Assembly: GCF_022429645.1 (NCBI RefSeq)
Contig: NZ_CP092480.1
Span: forward strand, 1,780,501 to 1,844,500
Reading direction: 5' to 3'
DNA: 64,000 nt
From: Lutibacter sp. A80
Lineage (GTDB): Bacteria > Bacteroidota > Bacteroidia > Flavobacteriales > Flavobacteriaceae
The notes under the pieces were generated by a model. The model did not search any database. It saw only the letters and a list, made by a program, of their open reading frames with translations, and was not told where the DNA came from. Both the position numbers and the translations under genes were made by a program. This document shows positions 50,453-58,231 of the stretch, piece after piece; positions within the stretch are counted from its first letter, which is position 1, and each line of letters begins with the position of its first letter.

Positions 50453-50485
50453 TTAATTTTAAAGAATAATTTTTATAAAAAAAGA

Positions 50486-50535
50486 AAGAAGCCTACAATT
50501 AAATAAAATTAAATTGTAAATTGGCTTCTTCTTTT
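50486..50535. terminator. Second terminator-like hairpin sharing a 15-mer with the pnp terminator
   Basis: AAGAAGCC (50486-50493) pairs with GGCTTCTT (50523-50530), and TACAATT (50494-50500) pairs with AATTGTA (50512-50518), leaving a 4-base bulge. The left arm shares AAGCCTACAATTAAA with the pnp terminator. T-runs flank it on both strands, so it can also end the minus-strand MscS transcript. Confidence 0.7.
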
Positions 50536-50536
50536 T

Positions 50537-50762
50537 TTATAGAAAAGTACTTAACATAGCTTTTCTATAATTATTGAATACTTAGAATTTACTAACCCAT
50601 AAATAATTCTAAGTATCAATTTCTAGATTGAGATACCAATCATCAATTTTTAATTGATGATTGGATTTCTACCCAATTTTATAATAGAGAATGACTAACC
50701 CAAACATCTCTATTATATTTTTAGTAAAAATTTCTGCTATTAAATTCTAAAAGAATTTAATA
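50537..50762. repeat. Array of consecutive perfect stem-loops, no gene
   Basis: In order: TTATAGAAAAG (50537-50547) with its complement at 50560-50570; ATACTTAGAATT (50578-50589) with 50605-50616; CCAATCATCAATT (50636-50648) with 50652-50664, loop TTT; TATAATAGAG plus ATG (50680-50693, one bulge) with 50705-50717; TATTAAATTCT (50738-50748) with 50752-50762, loop AAA. The second and fourth loops both open with ACTAACCCA, and CTACCCA lies between stems three and four. No open frame of note or promoter box was found. It may be a structured 3' region of the MscS transcript, an RNA gene or a fold-back repeat. Confidence 0.7.
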
Positions 50763-50822
50763 TATTTAATTTCTTTTTCAATACAAATTCCCATACTTTA
50801 CAGAAATAGTTACTAAAATTTT

Positions 50823-51647
50823 TTATATAATTTCTACTTCCTGATCAACAAATTTCTTAATAGGTAAAACAACTACTCCCTCTGCAGTTTTTATTGTAAT
50901 ACATATATTATCAATTTGTTGAATCACTCCTTCAATTTCTTTAGTTTTAATACGTTGCCCAGCTTCAAAATTCTTACGAGAATAAAATCCAAACAATAGA
51001 CGCGTAATAATATCTCTAGCACCTAGACCAAAAGCAATTGTAAACGATAACAATACAGATCCTAATATCAATGTTAAATTACTTGTAATAATTTCTGTAT
51101 CAATTCCTGCCTGATTTAATGCTGTTATAGAAACAACCACAACAATTGCATAAAAAACAATATTACCTACTAAATTAGAACCTTTAACTTCTAAAGATTT
51201 AAAGGTATCTTGTACTGCTTTTTTTATAATTGAGGCTAAATAAACCCCAATAACAAAAATTAACAATGCACTTATAAGAACTGGTAAATACCCAATAAAG
51301 CTAGCAATACCTTCAGAAACCATAGTTAAACCAAGACTTTCCGAAGCGATAATTATAAAAATTAGAATTATTAAATACTTAACAAACTTTAATACTATTT
51401 TAGAAGGAACAATATCGTAATCATTTTTACCAAATAATTCCGCTTCATTTAATTTAGTGGTTAAAGAATCTATTTTAGATAACTTTAATATTTTTTTTAA
51501 AATATAATTTACAACTTTTAAAATAATCCAAGCTAAAATTACAAATCCAATAACCATTAAAATCTTTGGAATTATATTTGATATCTGACTCCATATATCT
51601 TGGGCAAATGTAAAATCAGCTTCTTGTAGTTGAATAATTGTTTTCAT
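50823..51647 (-). CDS. MscS-like mechanosensitive channel family protein with TM-helix repeats
   Basis: Predicted small-conductance channel or related pore that opens under membrane tension. It has 274 residues: four or five hydrophobic segments (about 28-52, 90-108, 120-140, 155-178, 190-215), then a short beta-domain typical of MscS (E-A-G-Q-R-I-K-T-K-E-I-E-G-V-I-Q-Q-I-D-N-I, about 228-250). It lacks the large cytoplasmic C-terminal cage. It directly follows the 76-residue protein (3-bp gap) and the ECF sigma gene, so the three form one operon, which suggests an envelope or osmotic stress link. Confidence 0.85.
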   Translation of the reverse strand: MKTIIQLQEADFTFAQDIWSQISNIIPKILMVIGFVILAWIILKVVNYILKKILKLSKIDSLTTKLNEAELFGKNDYDIVPSKIVLKFVKYLIILIFIIIASESLGLTMVSEGIASFIGYLPVLISALLIFVIGVYLASIIKKAVQDTFKSLEVKGSNLVGNIVFYAIVVVVSITALNQAGIDTEIITSNLTLILGSVLLSFTIAFGLGARDIITRLLFGFYSRKNFEAGQRIKTKEIEGVIQQIDNICITIKTAEGVVVLPIKKFVDQEVEII

Positions 51648-51650
51648 TAC

Positions 51651-51881
51651 TTATTGTTTAGGGTTAGAATTGTTTTTATTTAAATTTTCTTTATCAATAT
51701 TTTTAATTGGATTTTTTTCTGTATCTAAAAACTCTCCTACTGTGCTAGGATATTTAACTACAAACAGGTCGGCCATATCGATAGAGAGTTTAATTAATGA
51801 AATATCATTAATAACTTTTTTTCTCAATGCCTTTGGCACCTCTTCGTTATGTAGTATTTTCTTAAATGGATTTTCCATCAA
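51651..51881 (-). CDS. Small hypothetical protein in the ECF sigma operon
   Basis: A 76-residue soluble protein that I do not recognise. It begins E-N-P-F-K-K-I-L-H-N-E-E-V-P-K-A-L-R-K-K-V-I-N-D-I, is probably helical in the first 50 residues, and ends in a Lys/Asn-rich tail. Either of two adjacent ATG codons may be the start. It overlaps the sigma-factor stop by 4 bp (translational coupling), the position often held by an anti-sigma factor, but it has no membrane helix or zinc motif, so that role is only a possibility. Confidence 0.78.
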   Translation of the reverse strand: MMENPFKKILHNEEVPKALRKKVINDISLIKLSIDMADLFVVKYPSTVGEFLDTEKNPIKNIDKENLNKNNSNPKQ

Positions 51882-52444
51882 TTAAGATTTTTATATACAT
51901 TAATTAATTTCTCTTTTGCTCTTTTTAAACGCATCTTAACAGCACTCTCTCCTATTTCTAACGATTCTGAAATTTCTTTTATAGAAAAATCATCTTGATA
52001 CTTCATTAATAAAATCATCTTCTCGCCTGGCTCTATTAACTCTAGTGCTTTTTTTAACATCTCCGATTTCATACTAAAAATAGACGCATCACTAGAATCA
52101 TCTTCATCAGAATCGGGTATTTCTCCTTCAAAATTCTTTTCATTTTTTTTATAATTATTACGTGTAACATAATTTACACAAAAATTATATGTAAATGAAT
52201 ACAACCAAGTAGAAAACTTAGCTGTTCCTTTAAAAGTCCTCAATTTAACAAAAAGTTTAATAAAAACATCATGTGTTAAATCTTGCGCCTCTTCTTTTGA
52301 AGAAGCAAATCCATAGCACTTATTATAAACCATAGCCACATGCCTATCATACAAAATAGCAAACAGATGAGAATCATTTGTTTTTACTATTTCTTGTACC
52401 AATTCGTTATCTGTTAATAACGTTATGTCACCTATTGATTTCAA
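51878..52444 (-). CDS. ECF-type RNA polymerase sigma factor
   Basis: Alternative sigma factor of 188 residues. Region 2 covers about 25-95 (Y-D-R-H-V-A-M-V-Y-N-K-C-Y and A-Q-D-L-T-H-D-V-F-I-K-L-F, then F-S-T-W-L-Y-S-F-T-Y-N), and region 4 covers about 130-185 (F-S-I-K-E-I-S-E-S-L-E-I-G-E-S-A-V-K-M-R-L-K-R-A). A variable acidic linker (D-S-D-E-D-D-S-S-D) joins them. It is the first gene of an operon with the small protein and the MscS-like channel, and diverges from rpoD. Confidence 0.94.
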   Translation of the reverse strand: MKSIGDITLLTDNELVQEIVKTNDSHLFAILYDRHVAMVYNKCYGFASSKEEAQDLTHDVFIKLFVKLRTFKGTAKFSTWLYSFTYNFCVNYVTRNNYKKNEKNFEGEIPDSDEDDSSDASIFSMKSEMLKKALELIEPGEKMILLMKYQDDFSIKEISESLEIGESAVKMRLKRAKEKLINVYKNLN

Positions 52445-52593
52445 AAATTTATTATTGGGTTACTGTTTTATGACACTCTAAATGTTAAAAAGTCACAAAA
52501 AAAGATTAATTCTGTTTTATTTTGTAACATTTTCAAAAATACAACGTATATATTATGTACGCTAAGTATAAACACAAAAATTTTAGTTTTTAA

Positions 52594-53457
52594 ATGAGAC
52601 AACTTAAAATAACAAAACAGGTTACTAACAGAGAAACCGCTTCTTTAGATAAATACTTACAAGAAATAGGAAAAGTTGATTTAATTACTGCCGAAATGGA
52701 GGTAGAATTAGCTCAACGAATTAAAGCAGGAGATCAAGTAGCTTTAGAAAGATTAACAAAAGCAAATTTACGTTTTGTTGTATCTGTAGCAAAACAATAT
52801 CAAAATCAAGGATTAACTTTACCTGATCTAATTAATGAAGGTAATTTAGGATTAATAAAAGCAGCTAAACGTTTTGATGAAACTCGTGGTTTCAAATTTA
52901 TTTCATACGCTGTTTGGTGGATTCGTCAATCTATTTTACAAGCATTGGCAGAACAATCTCGTATTGTGCGTTTACCTTTAAATAAAATTGGTTCTATCAA
53001 TAAAATCAATAAAATGTATGCTTTTCTTGAGCAAGAGAACGAAAGACCTCCTTCTGCTGAAGAAATTGCAAAAAAATTAGACATGACTGTGAACGATGTA
53101 AAAGAGTCTATGAAAAATTCTGGTCGTCACGTATCTATGGATGCGCCTTTAATTGAAGGTGAAGATTCTAATTTATACGATGTATTAAATACAGGTGAAT
53201 CTCCAAATCCAGACAAATCACTTTTACACGAATCTTTAAAAGTTGAAATTGAACGCGCTTTAGAAACATTAACTCCTAGAGAAGCTGATGTTGTTCAATT
53301 ATACTTTGGTTTAGGTGATGCTCACCCAATGACACTTGAAGAAATTGGTGAAACTTTTGATTTAACTCGTGAACGTGTTCGTCAAATTAAAGAAAAAGCA
53401 ATTAGACGTTTAAAACACACTTCTAGAAGTAAAATTTTAAAAACATATTTAGGATAA
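52594..53457 (+). CDS. rpoD: Primary RNA polymerase sigma factor (sigma-70/SigA), short form
   Basis: Directs RNA polymerase to housekeeping promoters of the TTG/TAnnTTTG type. It has 287 residues and, as usual in Bacteroidota, lacks region 1.1 and the non-conserved insert. Region 1.2 is [10 protein letters not shown], region 2 is [10 protein letters not shown] through [16 protein letters not shown], region 3 is [12 protein letters not shown], and region 4.2 is [19 protein letters not shown]. All of these are complete. Confidence 0.97.
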   Translation: MRQLKITKQVTNRETASLDKYLQEIGKVDLITAEMEVELAQRIKAGDQVALERLTKANLRFVVSVAKQYQNQGLTLPDLINEGNLGLIKAAKRFDETRGFKFISYAVWWIRQSILQALAEQSRIVRLPLNKIGSINKINKMYAFLEQENERPPSAEEIAKKLDMTVNDVKESMKNSGRHVSMDAPLIEGEDSNLYDVLNTGESPNPDKSLLHESLKVEIERALETLTPREADVVQLYFGLGDAHPMTLEEIGETFDLTRERVRQIKEKAIRRLKHTSRSKILKTYLG

Positions 53458-53491
53458 TTACTAACAATTTAGTAATTATTATTACAATTTA

Positions 53492-53531
53492 AAAAAGGCT
53501 GTTTGTTAGTAAAATAACAAACAGCCTTTTT
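53492..53531 (+). terminator. Terminator of rpoD
   Basis: A 17-bp perfect stem (53492-53508 with 53515-53531; core GGCTGTTTGTTA) with a 6-base loop ends in a T-run. Its GGCTGTTTG core is the same as that of the interrupted lysS terminator. Confidence 0.93.
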
Positions 53532-53532
53532 A

Positions 53533-53540
53533 TATATTTG
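53533..53540 (+). promoter_or_regulatory. -7 box of rpe
   Basis: TATATTTGCA is an exact -7 box directly against the rpoD terminator. A TTG at 53538 that would extend the rpe frame is inside it and cannot be the start if this promoter is used. Confidence 0.6.
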
Positions 53541-53567
53541 CACAACTATAACAAAAACTTCAAAAAA

Positions 53568-54230
53568 ATGAAAAAATACATTGCACCTTCAATGCTTGCT
53601 TCCGATTTTGCAAACTTACAACGCGATATTGAAATGGTTAATAACAGTAAAGCCGATTGGTTTCATATAGATGTTATGGATGGCGTTTTTGTTCCAAACA
53701 TTTCTTTTGGCATGCCTGTAATTAGTGCAATTAAAAAACATGCTAAAAAAACAATGGATGTACACTTAATGATTGTAAATCCAGATAAATATATTTCCGA
53801 TTTTAAAAAAGTAGGTGCAGATATTTTAACCGTTCATTACGAAGCATGTCCTCATTTACATAGAACTGTACAAGCAATAAAAGCTGAAGGAATGAAAGCT
53901 GGAGTTTCGTTAAATCCACATACGCCAATAGCAGTTTTAGAAGATATTATTCAAGATCTAGATTTAGTATTAATAATGAGTGTAAACCCTGGTTTTGGTG
54001 GGCAAACTTTTATTGAAAATACTTATAAAAAAGTACAACAACTAAAAGCTTTAATAGAATTTAGTAATTCTGATGCACTAATAGAGGTAGATGGAGGTGT
54101 AACTGACCAAAATATTGAACAATTATCTGAAGTTGGTGCAGATGCATTTGTTGCAGGAAGCTTTGTATTTAAAAGCGAAGATCCTTCAAAAACTATTACA
54201 AATCTAAAAGATTTAATTTCACCAAATTAA
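53568..54230 (+). CDS. rpe: Ribulose-phosphate 3-epimerase
   Basis: Interconverts ribulose 5-phosphate and xylulose 5-phosphate in the pentose phosphate pathway. From the ATG at 53568 it has 220 residues, normal for the TIM-barrel family. Motifs are I-A-P-S-M-L-A-S-D-F-A-N-L, H-I-D-V-M-D-G-V-F-V-P-N (metal and catalytic Asp), D-V-H-L-M-I, M-S-V-N-P-G-F-G-G-Q-T-F and E-V-D-G-G-V. I reject the 10-residue-longer TTG start because that codon overlaps the -7 box. Confidence 0.97.
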   Translation: MKKYIAPSMLASDFANLQRDIEMVNNSKADWFHIDVMDGVFVPNISFGMPVISAIKKHAKKTMDVHLMIVNPDKYISDFKKVGADILTVHYEACPHLHRTVQAIKAEGMKAGVSLNPHTPIAVLEDIIQDLDLVLIMSVNPGFGGQTFIENTYKKVQQLKALIEFSNSDALIEVDGGVTDQNIEQLSEVGADAFVAGSFVFKSEDPSKTITNLKDLISPN

Positions 54231-54313
54231 TTAGTTTCCTATCATATATAATTCTAAAAGAATAAACAGTATTGTTTATATATATTTTAAAACTTTTATA
54301 ATCTAATTTTAGA

Positions 54314-55780
54314 TTATAAAAATGAATATTTTTTTAAAAATAACTCAGAATCCTTTAAAATCTTGTAGTAATAATCTGATACTCCTTTGCGATAATAAAA
54401 TATTGGATGGCTAGCGTTCTTATATAATTTCAACTCACAAAAACTTCCTGCATTTGTCATCTTTTCTTGATATAACTCAGCTTGCTTAACAGAAAGCAAA
54501 GGGTCCTTAGTACCTACTATCATTAAAGTTGGTGGAGTTTCCGAGTCAATATTATAAATAGGTGAAATTTCTTCACACCTCTGCTTCATCTCTTTAGATC
54601 CATAACCACCAGGTCCGTTATCAACAACAGGATAATAAAGTAATAAAAGGTTGGGTTTTGAACTAACAGAAAGATCTTCACCCATTTCATCAAACTGACT
54701 AAGAGTTCCCGTTGCTGCTGCTAAATGCCCCCCAGCAGAGGCACCAGCTGCAACAATCCTACTGGTATCAATATTGTATTCACCTGCATTTTCCCTTATC
54801 CATCGAATAGCAGATTTAGCATCACTAACACTTTCAAAAGCGCTTGTACCATGCACCTGTTTTATTCTATAATCTACACTAATGGCAACCATCCCTTTTG
54901 ATGCAAAGTAAGCGCATTCTCTATAGAACTGAAGAGGTGATCCCACTTTCCATGCACCACCAAAGAAATAAACAATACATGCCTTCTTCTTTTCTGTATC
55001 TAATGGAAATGAGTTAAAAATATGGAGTTTTAATTCAATTGAATCTATTTTCTTATAAACCACTTCTTCTGGATTGAATGATTGTAAAGGTTTTTCTAAA
55101 ACAGTTGCAAGTGCATCGAACCACTTATTGGCCATTTTTTTTGCCCCCTTTATGTTTGGATGTACTTTATCGGGTAGGCAGTCTTCTTTCCAATTAAATC
55201 CTTCTGCCTGATTAACCAAGGTTAGTGGATAACCTTCATTAGAAAGCTGTTCTACCATCTGTGCTATTTTCTCATTTAGTTCTGGTATATAGGAATATTT
55301 AGGCAACTTACCACTTTGAATAACTTGTGATATCAAAATTTTCACTTCAGGGTTAATGGCTGTAATTTTTGCAATGATTGATTTATGCATGGCAATTATA
55401 CCAGAAATAGGATGCTCTTCTGCAAAGTGATTATGCCCAGCATGTAATAAAACAATATCAGCAGGATACTTTCTATATAGACTATCAATATGTGCATTCA
55501 AGTATTCTACATTTCTCCCACTATATCCGGCATTCATAATGCTTCCTATTCGACACTTGTGCACATTAGGGCCTATAAACTCAGTCCTATAACCTGCCGA
55601 AAAAAGTTTCTCCCAAAGAGGAAAAAGGTAACTTTGTTTTTCACCCTTCCCTTCCGTAATGGAATCTCCTAATCCTAGGACAGTATACGTTTTTTTGATT
55701 TGGTCCTTTTTAGGTTGTTTGCAGTTACATAATACTACAAATAGTGACAATAAAGCTGTTTTCATGACTAATTTTTGCAT
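54314..55780 (-). CDS. Two-domain carbohydrate esterase: SGNH hydrolase fused to alpha/beta hydrolase
   Basis: Predicted to remove acyl groups from a polysaccharide with two separate active sites. It has 488 residues and a probable lipoprotein signal (Cys20). The SGNH domain (about 31-228) has G-L-G-D-S40-I-T-E, H-A-G-H-N and D204-K-V-H207-P-N. The alpha/beta-hydrolase domain (about 240-488) has the oxyanion-hole motif F-F-G-G-A-W (Phe where His is usual), nucleophile Ser348 in G-A-S-A-G-G, Asp425 in G-T-K-D-P-L and His457 in A-S-H-P. Both catalytic sets are complete. It is the last gene of the minus-strand carbohydrate operon. Confidence 0.88.
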   Translation of the reverse strand: MQKLVMKTALLSLFVVLCNCKQPKKDQIKKTYTVLGLGDSITEGKGEKQSYLFPLWEKLFSAGYRTEFIGPNVHKCRIGSIMNAGYSGRNVEYLNAHIDSLYRKYPADIVLLHAGHNHFAEEHPISGIIAMHKSIIAKITAINPEVKILISQVIQSGKLPKYSYIPELNEKIAQMVEQLSNEGYPLTLVNQAEGFNWKEDCLPDKVHPNIKGAKKMANKWFDALATVLEKPLQSFNPEEVVYKKIDSIELKLHIFNSFPLDTEKKKACIVYFFGGAWKVGSPLQFYRECAYFASKGMVAISVDYRIKQVHGTSAFESVSDAKSAIRWIRENAGEYNIDTSRIVAAGASAGGHLAAATGTLSQFDEMGEDLSVSSKPNLLLLYYPVVDNGPGGYGSKEMKQRCEEISPIYNIDSETPPTLMIVGTKDPLLSVKQAELYQEKMTNAGSFCELKLYKNASHPIFYYRKGVSDYYYKILKDSELFLKKYSFL

Positions 55781-55891
55781 TACATTTGGTGTTTTCTTGA
55801 TTTCATCATTAATAGCGACAAATAAATCATTTCTTTCATTTTCTAGCTTCCCTAGACTTAATTTAGCAACGGTTAGGTTAAATTTACATTT

Positions 55892-58195
55892 TTAATTAGG
55901 AAGTAAACTCCATGTATTAATCCCAGTATCATATGTTATTATATTCCAGTTGTCTAATTTAAATGGAGATGCGGGTAATCCTTCAACATTAAAAAAGTTA
56001 GGTACAGCTGTATTATACCAAGCAAATCTTACTGATATAGGGTTCTTCACATATGAAGAACTTACCAAAATATCTCTACCATCAATAATTGCATGTCCTT
56101 TATAGAATTTTTTATCACTGCCTGCAATGGCAAACCATTTTAGCTCTTCTTCACCTACATCTTTTATTCCATTGTCAACAAAATCAAATTTTAACCGGAT
56201 AACATCCCCCTTTATAGTATGACTTTTATACCTAGGTCCGGAAAACACCTTATCTTTTTGCCCGTAACTTTTATAAAGAGCCAATTTAGCAAGTCTTTCT
56301 CCTATAGGTCTTTTATTACTAGGATGAATATCATTAACATTTCCCACGTCAGAAGTAACTACAATTCCCGTACTTTCAACATTTTCTGAAATTTTTAATT
56401 GTGCCTCTCTAACCGTGGCCGCACTGAACTTATCATCAAATTCTTGCTGCTTCATATTGTAGTTGAAAGGTGGTAACTGTACTATATAAAAAGGCAAATC
56501 AACACTTTCAAACTCGAGTCTACGAGAAGTTATCATTGTTTCCAATGCTTCATAATAGTGACTTGCCCTCACACAATTTGCTTCACCTTGGTACCATATT
56601 ATTCCTTTTATAGTATATGGTATTAATGGATGTATCATTGCATTATAACAGGCTGTTGGAACCTTTGATTCAACGGAAGCAATATAATTGTGATAATGTT
56701 CGGCTAGATAGTTTTTAGATAGCATTGCTTCTTTACTAATAAATGATTCCGCACTGGCACCTCCAAACGCTGCACTGATTATTCCAATTGGAGTATCGGA
56801 GAGAGCTTCGCTTAACGACTTACCAAAATAATAAGCTACTGCAGAAAAACTTTCTAGGCTAGTAGTAGAACAAGATAACCATTGGGTATTCTCGATATTC
56901 TCTTTGGGTTCTGGATAAGAATTTGGAAGTATATGAAATAAGCGTAATGAGACATTATTAGCATTCATTATTTCTGACTCCCCATTATCATCAGATTTTA
57001 ACTCGAATAGCATGTTAGATTGCCCAGAGCATAACCAGACTTCTCCTACTAATACATCCTTAAATACTACAGTATCAGTGTTTGTACTAACCTGTATAAT
57101 TTGCGGGTCAAAAGAAGCAGCTGGTGTAAGAATTTTCATTTTCCAATATCCTTCTCCATTTGCAATAGCACTAGTTTCTGTACCCCAGGAAGTTTCTACA
57201 ATAACTTGTTGGCTAGGTACAGCCTTTCCAAAAAAAGCAATGCTGTCATTTTGTTGTACCACCATACTATCTCTAAAGATACTAGATAATTGAAGATTCT
57301 GAACATCTGGCAAAAAATCACTTTCAAATGAGTTAAGGCAAGGAACAAGCTCCCAGCATATATCTTCATCATCAGTGTATAAAGTTTGGATAGCATAGTC
57401 ACCTCTAGTAGTGTTCGCACTTAAATACAAACCTGAGTAATTATTCTTAATGTGATAAGTATTTTCCAGTCCTTCAACAGGAATGAATTCCCATATCATG
57501 TCCGAGCGTATTTCAGGATCAAAAACAGTAACCCTAGAACCCTTCTGAGCTGTCTCCACACTATTAGGATCAAAACCTCTTAATGCTCTCCCACTATATT
57601 GATTTTTAATCTCATACTTATTGAGCTGATTACTATATTTGGTGATTATCCATTTTTGTGTCGACCAAGTAGGTCTACTTTTATAAAATGTTATGTATGC
57701 ATTATTCCCTGAACTATTAGATGTAGTATTAAGGCCCCTAAGAAAAAAATCATTTTTAACATTTTTCAATCTATATACTGAACCACTTACAGGTGTTATG
57801 GAATCAGCTAATGTAACTCCATTAATGACTAAATCTTTTTGAACACCATTAAACGTCTGGTTTTGGATGGTGATATTAGCAGTAGCAAACGTAGCATTCA
57901 TTTCATCCTCATTATAAATACCATCATTCAAAACAGCAGTATAGTCGAATACTTTCATTACACTATTGCTATTTGCCTTAAAATTAAGACCATAGACATC
58001 TATGGATATGAACCATAAAAGAATCACAAAACCACAAATTCTATTCACGGCTTTATAACTCTTGGAGTTAATTAAAATGTAGTTCAATTTTGTTTTCAAT
58101 ATTAAATATGAATTAAAAAATAATTTCTTCAATTGCTTGTGTAAGGTGTTATTATCTGAAATGAACATTAAAATACTCAGTCCTTTTTTAGTCAT
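55892..58195 (-). CDS. Sialate O-acetylesterase-like (SASA) enzyme with beta-trefoil domain
   Basis: Predicted to remove O-acetyl groups from sugars. It has 767 residues as drawn. A ricin-type beta-trefoil domain covers about 140-285 (repeats such as Y-E-I-K-N-Q-Y-S-G-R-A-L and Y-H-I-K-N-N-Y-S-G-L-Y-L). The SGNH-type SASA domain follows (about 310-767), with nucleophile Ser393 in S-G-Q-S-N-M and conserved W-Y-Q-G-E-A-N. The N-terminus is odd: a likely signal peptide (I-C-G-F-V-I-L-L-W-F-I-S-I) appears only after about 50 residues, so translation may start at GTG 58048. It lies 36 bp after the GH43-like gene. Confidence 0.85.
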   Translation of the reverse strand: MTKKGLSILMFISDNNTLHKQLKKLFFNSYLILKTKLNYILINSKSYKAVNRICGFVILLWFISIDVYGLNFKANSNSVMKVFDYTAVLNDGIYNEDEMNATFATANITIQNQTFNGVQKDLVINGVTLADSITPVSGSVYRLKNVKNDFFLRGLNTTSNSSGNNAYITFYKSRPTWSTQKWIITKYSNQLNKYEIKNQYSGRALRGFDPNSVETAQKGSRVTVFDPEIRSDMIWEFIPVEGLENTYHIKNNYSGLYLSANTTRGDYAIQTLYTDDEDICWELVPCLNSFESDFLPDVQNLQLSSIFRDSMVVQQNDSIAFFGKAVPSQQVIVETSWGTETSAIANGEGYWKMKILTPAASFDPQIIQVSTNTDTVVFKDVLVGEVWLCSGQSNMLFELKSDDNGESEIMNANNVSLRLFHILPNSYPEPKENIENTQWLSCSTTSLESFSAVAYYFGKSLSEALSDTPIGIISAAFGGASAESFISKEAMLSKNYLAEHYHNYIASVESKVPTACYNAMIHPLIPYTIKGIIWYQGEANCVRASHYYEALETMITSRRLEFESVDLPFYIVQLPPFNYNMKQQEFDDKFSAATVREAQLKISENVESTGIVVTSDVGNVNDIHPSNKRPIGERLAKLALYKSYGQKDKVFSGPRYKSHTIKGDVIRLKFDFVDNGIKDVGEEELKWFAIAGSDKKFYKGHAIIDGRDILVSSSYVKNPISVRFAWYNTAVPNFFNVEGLPASPFKLDNWNIITYDTGINTWSLLPN

Positions 58196-58231
58196 TTTAT
58201 AGATGATTATGAGGTGGATTTATTAAAATTG

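Noticed and set aside
53538..53567. Longer rpe protein starting at TTG 53538
   Set aside because: The TTG is part of the -7 box and the added residues do not resemble the family N-terminus; the ATG at 53568 fits exactly.
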